DNA of 49,793 nt from an uncultured Parabacteroides sp. (GTDB lineage: Bacteria > Bacteroidota > Bacteroidia > Bacteroidales > Tannerellaceae). Positions 41,576-49,793 of this stretch are shown in pieces. The translations under genes were made by a program, and so were the position numbers. The notes under the pieces were generated by a model, which had not been told where the DNA came from, made no database searches, and saw nothing but the letters and a program-made list of their open reading frames with translations. Within the stretch, counting starts at the first letter, position 1, and each line of letters opens with the position of its first letter. Location: contig CASEGC010000011.1 in the NCBI GenBank assembly GCA_949287365.1, positions 1 to 49,793 of the forward strand, written 5' to 3'.

Positions 41576-41657
41576 TATCTTTAGGCTGAAGATATATATC
41601 TTTAGGTTAAAGATACGTATCTTTAGGCTTGCGATATGTATCTTTAGGCTAAAGATA
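41576..41657. repeat. Array B: four tandem palindromic 21-bp units
   Basis: Four units start at 41576, 41597, 41618 and 41639, with the same 19 + 2 bp layout as array A. The last unit is identical to the last unit of array A (TATCTTTAGGCTAAAGATA), and the second is identical to the second unit of array A. It is preceded by GGAGAAAAGTC and followed by GAG, as in array A. It also lies in a divergent intergenic region. Confidence 0.9.
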
Positions 41658-41897
41658 GAGAATTGTCCGGCAGGCGGCGAACTTTTTCATATAGGGTTCG
41701 AGTTTTTTTGTCCCCGCTTTTTTCTTTTTCTTTTTCTTTCCTATCGGACTCACGTCGCGTTACGATTTCAGGTCTCGAATCTCGGATTCATGGTCTGAAA
41801 CCATAAATCTGAAAACAACTATTTCCGCTTTCCATTAATTTTCGCTATTTTTACCCACGCGAAAGTCCATGAGCGATTTTCCATAAAAAATAAAATT

Positions 41898-44126
41898 ATG
41901 TATCACTTAAATCTACCATGTATGGTTACAAGTATTTTTTGGATTATTCCAGTGGCGTCGGTCTTGGCGCTGGTGTTCGCCTGGGTCTTTTTCAGGCAGA
42001 TGATGAAAGAGAGTGAAGGAACGGATTCCATGAAAAGAATCGCCTCGTTCGTGCGCGAGGGGGCGATGTCCTACCTGAAGCAGCAGTACAAGGTGGTCGC
42101 GTTGATTTTCGGTGTGCTGGTCGTCTTGTTCTCGATTATGGCTTATGGGTTCCACGTGCAGAACGAATGGGTACCCATCGCGTTCCTCACGGGAGGATTC
42201 TTCTCCGGTTTGGCGGGATTCCTTGGCATGAAGACCGCCACGTACGCTTCCGCGCGCACGGCCAACGCCGCCCGCACTTCCCTGAACAAAGGCTTACGAA
42301 TCGCTTTCCGGAGCGGTGCCGTGATGGGGCTGGTGGTGGTTGGTTTGGGCCTGTTGGACATCTCTTTCTGGTATATCCTGCTGAACGCTTTCATTCCTGA
42401 GGATGCCATAAATCCAACCCAAAAGCTGAGTATCATCACTACCACGATGCTGACCTTCGGGATGGGCGCCTCCACGCAAGCCTTGTTCGCCCGTGTGGGT
42501 GGTGGTATCTACACGAAAGCGGCGGACGTAGGGGCGGACTTGGTCGGGAAAGTGGAAGCGGGCATCCCGGAAGACGACCCGCGCAACCCGGCGACCATAG
42601 CGGACAATGTAGGCGACAACGTGGGTGACGTGGCCGGCATGGGTGCCGACCTGTATGAGTCGTATTGCGGCTCTATCCTCGCCACGGCCGCCTTAGGAGC
42701 GGCGGCGTTCGTCTCCACGGGTGACATCGAGGCGCAATATAAGGCGGTCATCGCCCCCATGCTGATCGCGGCGGTAGGCATCATATTGTCCATCGTCGGG
42801 ATTTTCGCGGTACGGACCAACGAGAACGCCACTATCAAGAACCTGCTGAAGGCTTTGGCGGTAGGTACCAACCTGAGTTCCGTGTTGATAGCTGTATCCA
42901 CGTTCGGCATACTTTATCTTTTGGATATGAACAATTGGTTCTGGATTAGTTGCTCCGTTATCATCGGACTTTTGGTGGGTATCGTTATCGGACAAGCCAC
43001 GGAGTATTATACCTCGCAATCGTATAAACCGACCCAACGGGTATCGGCGGCCGGATTGACCGGACCAGCCACGGTAATCATCTCCGGTTTGGGATTGGGT
43101 ATGTTGTCCACGGCGATTCCGGTAATCGCGGTCGTGATAGGTATCATTTGTTCTTTCCTGTTCGCTTCGGGATTCGACTTCTCGAACATCGGCATGGGAC
43201 TTTATGGCATCGGCATCGCCGCGGTGGGAATGTTGTCTACCTTAGGTATCACGCTCGCCACCGACGCCTATGGCCCAATAGCGGACAACGCCGGTGGTAA
43301 CGCCGAGATGTGTAACTTAGGGAAAGAGGTGCGCAAGCGTACCGATGCCTTGGACTCTTTAGGCAACACGACCGCCGCCACGGGTAAGGGATTCGCCATC
43401 GGCTCGGCGGCGTTGACCGGCCTTGCGCTCTTGGCCTCTTACATCGAGGAAATCAAGATTGGTCTGTTGCGATTGGGCGAGACGGCCTTAAGCTTCGCGG
43501 ACGGCCGGTCGATAGAGATATCCAAGGCCTCGTTCTCCGATTTTATGATTTATTATGACGTGACATTGATGAACCCGAAAGTGCTCTCCGGAATGTTTAT
43601 CGGCTCCATGATGGCCTTCATGTTCTGCGGTCTTACGATGAACGCCGTAGGTCGTGCGGCGGGTCACATGGTGGAGGAGGTTCGCCGCCAATTCCGGGAA
43701 ATCAAAGGAATATTGACCGGAGAGGGACAACCCGATTACGCCCGATGCGTGGCGATATCCACGAAAGGCGCGCAACAGGAGATGGTATTGCCTTCCGTTC
43801 TCGCGATTATCGCTCCCATCCTGACCGGATTTATATTCGGCGTGTGTGGCGTGATTGGATTGTTGATTGGCGGACTGAGCACCGGTTTCGTGCTCGCCGT
43901 ATTCATGGCGAACGCAGGTGGAGCCTGGGACAACGCGAAAAAGCATATCGAGGAAGGAAATCACGGTGGTAAAGGTAGCGAGGCGCATAAAGCGACTGTC
44001 GTAGGCGACACCGTGGGCGACCCGTTTAAAGACACCTCCGGCCCCAGCCTCAATATCTTGATTAAGCTGATGAGCATGGTCGCCATCGTAATGGCGGGAC
44101 TGACCGTGGCTTGGAGCGTCTTCTGA
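41898..44126 (+). CDS. hppA: Membrane-bound ion-pumping pyrophosphatase (K+-dependent type; Na+ and/or H+)
   Basis: Couples hydrolysis of pyrophosphate to export of H+ or Na+ across the cytoplasmic membrane. The 742-residue protein has about 16 membrane segments. The substrate site is seen in [21 protein letters not shown], then [30 protein letters not shown] (spread over 215-245), [17 protein letters not shown], and near the end [32 protein letters not shown] has Ala where K+-independent enzymes have Lys, so K+ dependence is expected. Bacteroides vulgatus has a member reported to move both Na+ and H+; this one may be similar. ATG 41898 or 41922 could be the start. Array B lies about 240 bp upstream. 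Confidence 0.95.
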   Translation: MYHLNLPCMVTSIFWIIPVASVLALVFAWVFFRQMMKESEGTDSMKRIASFVREGAMSYLKQQYKVVALIFGVLVVLFSIMAYGFHVQNEWVPIAFLTGGFFSGLAGFLGMKTATYASARTANAARTSLNKGLRIAFRSGAVMGLVVVGLGLLDISFWYILLNAFIPEDAINPTQKLSIITTTMLTFGMGASTQALFARVGGGIYTKAADVGADLVGKVEAGIPEDDPRNPATIADNVGDNVGDVAGMGADLYESYCGSILATAALGAAAFVSTGDIEAQYKAVIAPMLIAAVGIILSIVGIFAVRTNENATIKNLLKALAVGTNLSSVLIAVSTFGILYLLDMNNWFWISCSVIIGLLVGIVIGQATEYYTSQSYKPTQRVSAAGLTGPATVIISGLGLGMLSTAIPVIAVVIGIICSFLFASGFDFSNIGMGLYGIGIAAVGMLSTLGITLATDAYGPIADNAGGNAEMCNLGKEVRKRTDALDSLGNTTAATGKGFAIGSAALTGLALLASYIEEIKIGLLRLGETALSFADGRSIEISKASFSDFMIYYDVTLMNPKVLSGMFIGSMMAFMFCGLTMNAVGRAAGHMVEEVRRQFREIKGILTGEGQPDYARCVAISTKGAQQEMVLPSVLAIIAPILTGFIFGVCGVIGLLIGGLSTGFVLAVFMANAGGAWDNAKKHIEEGNHGGKGSEAHKATVVGDTVGDPFKDTSGPSLNILIKLMSMVAIVMAGLTVAWSVF

Positions 44127-44141
44127 CAAAGTCAAAGGTAT

Positions 44142-44184
44142 GCGGAATTCTAAGTATATGTCTGATCTTGGAATTCCGCTTTTA
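44142..44184 (+). terminator. Terminator of the pyrophosphatase gene
   Basis: A 9-pair stem GCGGAATTC/GAATTCCGC with a 20-base loop is followed by TTTTATT, 16 bp after the stop codon. Confidence 0.75.
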
Positions 44185-44242
44185 TTATTAAATGTGGCGT
44201 TCGATATGATGCGAATCCATCAGAAAGCGTTAAAAACAAAAT

Positions 44243-44280
44243 AGGGTGTAACTCAATGAGCTACACCCTCAACTTTTTTT
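44243..44280. terminator. Terminator between the pyrophosphatase gene and manA
   Basis: AGGGTGTA/TACACCCT, extended inside by CTC/GAG after one mismatch, has a T7 run to the right and an A-rich stretch to the left. It can serve both convergent transcripts, and mainly closes the glgB-manA operon from the right. Confidence 0.85.
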
Positions 44281-44297
44281 CTAATCGATGATTCCTG

Positions 44298-45275
44298 TTA
44301 TTGACCGATATAGGTCTCCATGAACTTGGCGTTCGGAGCGGGAGTGAGTGTCACCTCCTTCGTGTCCGCCGGAATCAAGACCGTCTGTCCTTGGTGCACG
44401 GCTATCTCATTCCCCTTGTTATCGCGGATAGTGGCTTTCCCTTCCATGCAAATATAAACCACGAACGAATCCAAACTTGAGAAATCACGAACCAAAGAGG
44501 TGTCCAAATCCAACAGGTTCGTGGCGAAATATTTACAATCGGCCAACTCTACCGCGGTGTCTTTTTTCGCCTCGTAATGCGTACGGTAATCCGGATATAG
44601 CGTATAGTCTATCGCGTCTTTCGCTAATTCTGTATGCAATTCCCTGCCATTGCCGTTCGCGTCTTTCCGGTTGTAGTCATAAATGCGATAGGTAATATTG
44701 CTCGTTTGCTGAATCTCGGCGATAAAGCAACCCGCGCCGATCGCATGGACGCGTCCGGCCGGCAAGAAGAACACGTCGCCCTCATGCACGTCGTAACGCT
44801 GAAGCACGTCCATAATCGTATCGTTCTCTACACACTTCACATACTCCTCGGCATTGATTTGTTTTGAGAATCCGGAATATAATCCGGCTCCCTTTTCCGC
44901 CTTTATCACGTACCACATCTCTGTCTTACCGAAAGAATTATGACGTTTTTTCGCCAATTCATCGTTTGGATGCACTTGAATAGACAGGTTGTCGCGCGCG
45001 TCTATGAACTTAATCAGCAACGGGAATGTCGAGCCGAATCTCGCCATCACTTTCTCACCTACCAATTCCTTTCCATAGGTATGGATTAACTCATCCAGCG
45101 ATTTTCCTTCCAACTCCCCATTGGCCACGATGGAATAGTTTCCTTCCACATGGGAGAGTTCCCAACTTTCTCCTACGCCATTCTCTACCGGAGTAATGCC
45201 CTTGAACGGACAAATCTCAGAACCGCCCCAAATCACTTTCTTGAGAATCGGTTTAAATGTAAATGGATACAACAT
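44298..45275 (-). CDS. manA: Mannose-6-phosphate isomerase (type I)
   Basis: Interconverts mannose 6-phosphate and fructose 6-phosphate, linking mannose use and GDP-mannose supply to glycolysis. The 325-residue zinc enzyme begins LYPFTFKPILKKVIWGG. The zinc-site segment is KFIDARDNLSIQVHPNDELA (split over about 92-112), with a partner His in FLPAGRVHAIGAGCFIAEIQQTSN and the RIYDYNR segment. It is a short form without the extra domain of the E. coli enzyme. It follows glgB by 21 bp and is probably co-transcribed with it. It could feed mannose-derived sugars to the capsule, but no direct link is visible. Confidence 0.94.
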   Translation of the reverse strand: MLYPFTFKPILKKVIWGGSEICPFKGITPVENGVGESWELSHVEGNYSIVANGELEGKSLDELIHTYGKELVGEKVMARFGSTFPLLIKFIDARDNLSIQVHPNDELAKKRHNSFGKTEMWYVIKAEKGAGLYSGFSKQINAEEYVKCVENDTIMDVLQRYDVHEGDVFFLPAGRVHAIGAGCFIAEIQQTSNITYRIYDYNRKDANGNGRELHTELAKDAIDYTLYPDYRTHYEAKKDTAVELADCKYFATNLLDLDTSLVRDFSSLDSFVVYICMEGKATIRDNKGNEIAVHQGQTVLIPADTKEVTLTPAPNAKFMETYIGQ

Positions 45276-45296
45276 AACGTATTTCTATATAAAATT

Positions 45297-47315
45297 TCAC
45301 TTCTTGATTTTCATTTTCCGCAATACGACCGCACTCCGCGCCGGGATATAAAGTTTCAACCATTCTTTCTTCTCTTTCTTATATAAAGGATCGAATTGGG
45401 TGAAATGATGGACACTGTCATCCGCCAAGCCGAAACCGCCAAAGCGGGGAGCGTCCGTGTTCAGTACCACCTCGTATTCTCCTTTCGGTACCAAAAATCC
45501 ATAATCCGTGAAAGACCTCGTGGGACTGAAGTTGAAGACGAACACCAAATCCTTTCGCATATAAGCCAATATTTGGTCGCCATCATTGTCCCATACTTTC
45601 TGGATCGGGGTATCTTGGAAGTTCCGCACGTCACTAATCAACTCCAGCATCTCTCGGTCGAAATCTCCCAAGAAATGATATTTCAAATCTTTGTTATCCA
45701 CCAAATCCCATTGCCTGCGGGCATATTTATATGACCAGCTATTGCCTTCCCGCGGGAAATCGATCCATTCCGGATGACCGAACTCGTTTCCCATGAAGTT
45801 CAGATAACCACCATTGATGGTCGAGGCGGTAACCAATCGGATCATCTTGTGCAAGGCGATGCCTCGTTCCACCATGAAATTATGGTCATCCTTTTGCATG
45901 TGCCAATACATATCCGCGTCGATCAGGCGGAATATGATGGTCTTGTCACCCACCAAGGCCTGATCATGGCTCTCCACATAGCTGATGGTCTTCTCGTCGG
46001 CGCGACGATTCGTCATCTCCCACCAGATGGAAGAAGGATGCCAATCCTCATCTTTCTTCTCCTTGATAATCTTGATCCAATAATCCGGGATATTCATGGC
46101 CATACGATAGTCGAAACCATATCCGCCATCCTCTATCTTAGCTGCGAGACCAGGCATGCCGCTAACCTCTTCCGCTATCGTGATCGCGTTTGGATTAACC
46201 TCATGAATCAGTTTGTTAGCCAAGGTGAGATACGCGATAGCGTCGCCATCCTGATGCCCGTTGAAATAATCGCCATAATCGCAAAAGGCCTCACCTAATC
46301 CGTGGCTGTAATAAAGCATGGAGGTCACTCCATCGAACCGGAATCCATCGAATTTGTATTCTTCCAGCCAAAACTTGCAGTTCGATAGCAGGAAATGAAG
46401 GACCTCGTTTTTCCCGTAGTCGAAACACAAGGAATCCCAAGCCGGATGTTCCCGCCGGTCGCCGTTATGGAAATATAAGTCATAAGAGCCATCGAAACGC
46501 CCTAATCCTTCCACTTCGTTCTTGACCGCATGGCTATGGACGATATCCATGATCACGGCGATTCCCATGCCATGCGCCTCATCAATCAGCTGCTTCAGCT
46601 CTTCAGGAGTGCCGAAACGCGATGAGGCCGCGAAAAAACTGCTCACGTGATAGCCGAACGACCCATAATAAGGATGTTCTTGGATAGCCATCACCTGTAT
46701 CGCGTTATAGCCATCTTTCGCCACACGGGGCAACACCTTCTCCCGGAACTCATTATATGTCCCCACCTTCTCTTCGTTCGAGCTCATCCCGATATGGCAT
46801 TCATAAATCAGAAGGGGAGACCTTTTCGGCTTAAATCGTTTGTACTTGAATTTATAAGGTTTCTCCGGATTCCAGACTTGCGCGCTGAATATTTTTGATT
46901 GGTCATCTTGCACGACCCTGCGTATCCATACCGGTATACGCTCTCCGGCGCCGCCGTTCCACTCGACCCATAACTTAAACAAATCCCCATGCCGCATACT
47001 TTTCTCGCCCAACGCGATTTCCCACACTCCATTTTCCTTACGTTCAAGTTTATATTTGTCGTTTTTTTGCCAATCGTTAAACGTTCCTATCAGATAAATG
47101 GCGGTCGCGTTTGGTGCCCATTCGCGAAACACCCAACCTTTCGTGGTTCTATGCAATCCAAAATAAAGATATCCGGAAGCCATCTCGGATAAAGTTTGTT
47201 TTCCGTTATTCGTCAAACTCTTTTCTTTATCGATTGCATACCGATACCGACCTTCTATAGCCGCCTCATAGGGAGCCAGCCACGGGTCATTCTTGATCAG
47301 ATTTAGAGACTCCAT
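45297..47315 (-). CDS. glgB: 1,4-alpha-glucan branching enzyme
   Basis: Forms alpha-1,6 branches in glycogen. ATG 47315 (MESLNLIKNDPWL) is preferred; an in-frame extension to 47405 covers the promoter region and overlaps the divergent gene. The 672-residue protein has an N-terminal CBM48 domain (about 50-150, RTTKGWVFREWAPNATAIYLIG) and a GH13 barrel with VIMDIVHSHA, DGFRFDGVTSM (nucleophile Asp), AEEVSGMPG (acid Glu) and YVESHDQALVG. An all-beta C-terminal domain ends RSAVVLRKMKIKK. The HSHA and SMLYYSHG forms resemble eukaryotic-like GH13_8 branching enzymes, which Bacteroidota often carry. It is the first gene of glgB-manA. Confidence 0.95.
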   Translation of the reverse strand: MESLNLIKNDPWLAPYEAAIEGRYRYAIDKEKSLTNNGKQTLSEMASGYLYFGLHRTTKGWVFREWAPNATAIYLIGTFNDWQKNDKYKLERKENGVWEIALGEKSMRHGDLFKLWVEWNGGAGERIPVWIRRVVQDDQSKIFSAQVWNPEKPYKFKYKRFKPKRSPLLIYECHIGMSSNEEKVGTYNEFREKVLPRVAKDGYNAIQVMAIQEHPYYGSFGYHVSSFFAASSRFGTPEELKQLIDEAHGMGIAVIMDIVHSHAVKNEVEGLGRFDGSYDLYFHNGDRREHPAWDSLCFDYGKNEVLHFLLSNCKFWLEEYKFDGFRFDGVTSMLYYSHGLGEAFCDYGDYFNGHQDGDAIAYLTLANKLIHEVNPNAITIAEEVSGMPGLAAKIEDGGYGFDYRMAMNIPDYWIKIIKEKKDEDWHPSSIWWEMTNRRADEKTISYVESHDQALVGDKTIIFRLIDADMYWHMQKDDHNFMVERGIALHKMIRLVTASTINGGYLNFMGNEFGHPEWIDFPREGNSWSYKYARRQWDLVDNKDLKYHFLGDFDREMLELISDVRNFQDTPIQKVWDNDGDQILAYMRKDLVFVFNFSPTRSFTDYGFLVPKGEYEVVLNTDAPRFGGFGLADDSVHHFTQFDPLYKKEKKEWLKLYIPARSAVVLRKMKIKK

Positions 47316-47339
47316 GTTTTTTATTATTTGGTTTTGCGA

Positions 47340-47347
47340 CAAAGATA
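47340..47347 (-). promoter_or_regulatory. Candidate -7 box of glgB
   Basis: TATCTTTG on the minus strand is a perfect match 25 bp before the glgB ATG. It lies back to back with the antiporter box 15 bp away. No clear -33 TTTG is present. Confidence 0.5.
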
Positions 47348-47362
47348 CAAAGAAAAATTTCT

Positions 47363-47370
47363 TACATTTG
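47363..47370 (+). promoter_or_regulatory. Candidate -7 box of the antiporter gene
   Basis: TACATTTG on the + strand is a perfect TAnnTTTG match 16 bp before the antiporter ATG, so the leader would be about 10 nt. TTTG occurs at 47327-47330 and 47333-47336, a few bases further upstream than the usual -33 position. Confidence 0.5.
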
Positions 47371-47386
47371 CATAAACTGTATTCAA

Positions 47387-49594
47387 ATGATGGGCAAAAG
47401 GACACGCGGTATAATCTTTTACCTGATGATCATCCTCTTTTTCGGCTCACTTATGTACTTCATCGCCAAAGAGGGGGAAAGTCATCAGGTGGAGGGTTCT
47501 ATCGCCGCTCTCGAAGGTTCCCCGAATGACTTAGGGGAGGGGTTTGCCCTCTTCCGCCGATTGGTACAGGAAAATATCGAGTCCTCGTTAGGCATATTGC
47601 TTTTGCAAATCATTACGATACTGCTTACCTGCCGGCTATTCGGCTGGTTGTTCCAGAAGATAGGGCAACCGACTGTCATCGGGGAGATTGTCGCCGGAAT
47701 TTTCTTGGGGCCTTCTATCTTAGGAAACTTGTTCCCGGAAGTCTCCTCTTTTCTCTTTCCGGTGGAATCGCTGGGGAACATCACGATACTCAGTCAGTTT
47801 GGCCTTATCCTGTTCATGTTCGCCATCGGGATGGAGCTTAACCTCGGGGAGGTGAAGAAGAAGTTGAAAGAGACGATTCTCATCAGCCATACCAGTACGA
47901 TAGTCCCTTTCTTCTTCGGGATGCTGACGGCCTATTTCGTGTACGATAAATATGCGGATAAGAGCACGCCGTTCCTTTCCTTCGCTCTTTTCGTGGGTAT
48001 CGCCATGAGTATTACCGCTTTTCCCGTGTTAGCCCGTATCATCCAAGAGAGAGGGCTGACCAAGACCCACTTGGGTACGATATCGCTGGCGAGCGCCGCC
48101 AATGGTGATATCACCGCATGGTGTTTGCTGGCGGTAGTCATAGCCATCGCGCAGGCTGGAACTATGCTTAGCGCCGTCTATAATATACTTTTCTCCATCT
48201 TATATATAGCTTTCATGTTCTTGGCCGTACGTCCCTTCTTGCGGATGATCGGACATGTCTATCATAACAAGGAGGTTATCGACAAGGGGCTGGTGGCGGC
48301 TATATTCCTGCTATTGATTTCCTCATCTTATTTGACGGAGATATTGGGGCTGCACGCCTTGTTTGGTGCGTTTATCGCTGGGGTGGTGATGCCGGAGAAC
48401 ATCAAGTTCCGAAAAATCATGACCGAGAAGGTGGAGGATGTCTCCCTCGCGTTGTTCCTGCCGCTTTTTTTCGTATCGACGGGATTACGGACGGAGATTG
48501 GTTTGCTCAACAAGCCTGAGTTGTGGTGGATGTGTTTTATCTTCATCGCCGTGGCCATCATCGGAAAGTTCGGTGGGGCGTTTTTCTCCGCTAAGTTCGT
48601 CGGGGAGAGCTGGAAAGACAGCCTCTATATCGGGGCGTTGATGAATACCCGTGGATTGATGGAGTTGGTGGTGCTGACCATCGGTTACGAGATGGGTATC
48701 CTTGGACCGGCCGTGTTCGTGATGTTGGTGCTCATGACTTTGGTCACTACTTTCATGACTACGCCGCTTATTGCGCTTATCAACTTCTGCTTCCAGACCC
48801 ATGACAAGTTCAAGGAGCAGAGACGGAAACTTTCTTCCGACGGCATCTTCAAGGTGCTTCTCTCCTTTGGGCGGGCGGGGAACGGACAAATTATGTTGGA
48901 TGTCGCTCACCAGATGTTCTCCGGAGGCAAGAACAAGCTGGAGCTGACCGCCTTACATCTTACTGTTGGCTCGGACGTGAACCCGCTGCATACGGACAAC
49001 TTCGAGGAGGTGAGTTTCGGGCCTATCCTTTATGGGGCTAAAAAACTTGGTATGCAGATACAGACTCGTTACGAGGTGTCCAATAATGCTAGCGCGGATA
49101 TCTGCGCCATCGTGAACAACGAGGGGTTCGACTTCCTCCTTGTAGGTTCTGGTATCTCGATGAGCGACACGCCCGATGACATCGCCGCCAATCGTTATAA
49201 GACTTCCTTCTACAATCGTTTCTTCCGCCGAATCAAAGCGCCGGAGTCATGGTTTTCACCCGGCTCGCTACTGAAGGATAAGACGAAGCAGTTCATCGAG
49301 CAGAGCGATTGTCCGGTGGGCGTGTTTGTCAACCGTAACTTCGTGAAGGCTTCCAACGTTATCGTAATCATTGGTTCGGAGGAGGACCTTTTTCTCGAAA
49401 ATTACGCGCGAACTCTGCTCAAAACTACCCATGGCTCGTCTACGACCTTTCATCTGGACAAAGAGGAACTCACGCCTCAGTTGCTCAGCGGATACAATTT
49501 CATGCTCATCAGTTATAAGACATGGAATGACATCTCCGAGCATCGCAAAGCCGCATTGCAAAAGATGCCGTCTACCTTAATATTGAGTAAGTAA
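47387..49594 (+). CDS. Cation:proton antiporter (CPA2-type membrane domain plus cytoplasmic C-terminal domain)
   Basis: A 735-residue inner-membrane protein exchanging Na+ or K+ for H+. An N-terminal segment (IIFYLMIILFFGSLMYFIA) is followed by about 12 further membrane segments in residues 60-460, including GEIVAGIFLGPSILGNLFPE and ISLASAANGDITAWCLLAV. The C-terminal 260 residues are soluble and look like tandem UspA-like folds (GSDVNPLHTDNFEEVSFGPIL, FLLVGSGISMSDTP, SDCPVGVFVNR). Oddity: CPA2 exchangers usually have two adjacent Asp in the core membrane helix; here that place reads NGD, so only one Asp is kept. This may alter ion coupling. The start MMGKRTRG is followed by a short hydrophilic loop. 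The gene stands alone. Confidence 0.9.
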   Translation: MMGKRTRGIIFYLMIILFFGSLMYFIAKEGESHQVEGSIAALEGSPNDLGEGFALFRRLVQENIESSLGILLLQIITILLTCRLFGWLFQKIGQPTVIGEIVAGIFLGPSILGNLFPEVSSFLFPVESLGNITILSQFGLILFMFAIGMELNLGEVKKKLKETILISHTSTIVPFFFGMLTAYFVYDKYADKSTPFLSFALFVGIAMSITAFPVLARIIQERGLTKTHLGTISLASAANGDITAWCLLAVVIAIAQAGTMLSAVYNILFSILYIAFMFLAVRPFLRMIGHVYHNKEVIDKGLVAAIFLLLISSSYLTEILGLHALFGAFIAGVVMPENIKFRKIMTEKVEDVSLALFLPLFFVSTGLRTEIGLLNKPELWWMCFIFIAVAIIGKFGGAFFSAKFVGESWKDSLYIGALMNTRGLMELVVLTIGYEMGILGPAVFVMLVLMTLVTTFMTTPLIALINFCFQTHDKFKEQRRKLSSDGIFKVLLSFGRAGNGQIMLDVAHQMFSGGKNKLELTALHLTVGSDVNPLHTDNFEEVSFGPILYGAKKLGMQIQTRYEVSNNASADICAIVNNEGFDFLLVGSGISMSDTPDDIAANRYKTSFYNRFFRRIKAPESWFSPGSLLKDKTKQFIEQSDCPVGVFVNRNFVKASNVIVIIGSEEDLFLENYARTLLKTTHGSSTTFHLDKEELTPQLLSGYNFMLISYKTWNDISEHRKAALQKMPSTLILSK

Positions 49595-49793
49595 CATAGC
49601 TCGATTTTTTTGCCTTTTATTCTTAATGCTCGATGGATGTGATAACCAAAATAAAACACGTGCGTCTTATTCCGAGGTCACGCACGTGTTTCCCGGGAGG
49701 GACGCACGTCCCTTTTTTAGGGGACGCGCGTGTTTTCTCACGGGTATTTTTTTTGATGTCCGGTCGCGCCTTCTCATGGGAAGAGTGCGATAA
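49595..49793. other. Intergenic region rich in G+C palindromes at the right edge
   Basis: No gene is seen. Between 49654 and 49735 there are three related palindromic segments built from ACGTGCG/CGCACGT: a hairpin AAACACGTGCG/CGCACGTGTTT (49654-49664 with 49681-49691), the tight hairpin GGGAC-GCAC-GTCCC (49699-49712), and a third copy GGGGACGCGCGTG (49720-49732). Confidence 0.75.
49699..49718 (+). terminator. Probable terminator of the antiporter gene
   Basis: GGGAC-GCAC-GTCCC followed directly by six T. It lies 105 bp after the stop codon, within the palindrome cluster; the larger hairpin before it has no T-run. Confidence 0.7.

Larger units (their letters stand above)
41419..41897. other. 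Divergent intergenic region between the CoA-disulfide reductase fusion and the pyrophosphatase gene
   Basis: These 479 bp contain the minus-strand -7 box (41457-41464), imperfect 21-22-bp repeats of GGAGAAAA type (units near 41522, 41544, 41565), the palindromic array B (41576-41657), a T/C-rich tract around 41700-41745, and the pyrophosphatase leader. There is no coding frame of note and no full + strand TAnnTTTG box. Confidence 0.6.

Noticed and set aside
37361-41657. Arrays A and B considered as CRISPR arrays
   Set aside because: The spacers are only 2 bp, units are near-palindromic, and no cas genes are present.
47316-47405. N-terminal extension of the branching enzyme to 47405
   Set aside because: The added residues are Cys/Phe-rich and unlike the family. 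The segment contains both divergent -7 boxes and overlaps the antiporter start.

Overview
The window is a stretch of chromosome from a Bacteroidales bacterium, most likely a Parabacteroides. That assignment is inference from several signs: a SusC/SusD pair, promoters of the Bacteroidota type (TTTG at -33, TAnnTTTG at -7), a UpxY-type antiterminator at the head of a capsule locus, and a DUF3869-like lipoprotein. There are no rRNA or tRNA genes, no CRISPR array and no intact insertion sequence.

Layout. (1) 1-1416 is the 3' end of pyruvate:ferredoxin oxidoreductase, closed by a strong terminator. (2) 1535-24506 is one capsular/extracellular polysaccharide locus set between housekeeping genes. 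It opens with a tyrosine recombinase, a 17-bp inverted-repeat pair enclosing a promoter, and upxY. Next come the initiating sugar-phosphate transferase and a mostly reverse-oriented cassette (4499-8700: amidase, 35-aa smalltalk protein, HU-like protein, DUF4248, DUF3987 and VirE-N/BT4734 proteins). Then follow an unrecognised ORF and the export genes (Wza-like, Wzc-like tyrosine kinase, PHP-type phosphatase). An A+T-richer block holds two GT4 glycosyltransferases, a Wzy-like polymerase, a DUF6625 protein, a pyruvyl transferase, an F420-hydrogenase-beta-like protein and a flippase. A G+C-richer tail has a pair of YjbH-type proteins and a surface lipoprotein. (3) 24580-32082 is housekeeping: hisS, a zinc peptidase and purA in one operon; dipeptidyl peptidase III with an AlkD-like repair protein; mnmA. 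(4) 32213-36991 is a lone SusC/SusD pair. (5) 37624-49594 holds serS, a four-domain CoA-disulfide-reductase fusion, a membrane pyrophosphatase, glgB-manA and a cation/proton antiporter.

Main finding. The inverted repeats at 2732-2748 and 3042-3058 bound a 293-bp segment carrying a full-consensus promoter (TTTG-N20-TACCTTTG) that points away from the capsule genes, so the sequenced molecule appears to be in the OFF state. The left repeat lies inside the recombinase coding region. Inversion would turn the promoter toward upxY and also change the recombinase tail from AITSQR to DK. In the OFF state the promoter reads antisense into the recombinase gene.

Second finding. Two divergent intergenic regions (37361-37442 and 41576-41657) each carry four tandem copies of a 19-bp palindromic unit at an exact 21-bp pitch, with related flanks. 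I do not recognise this element. A cluster of G+C-rich palindromes sits downstream of the antiporter gene at the right end.
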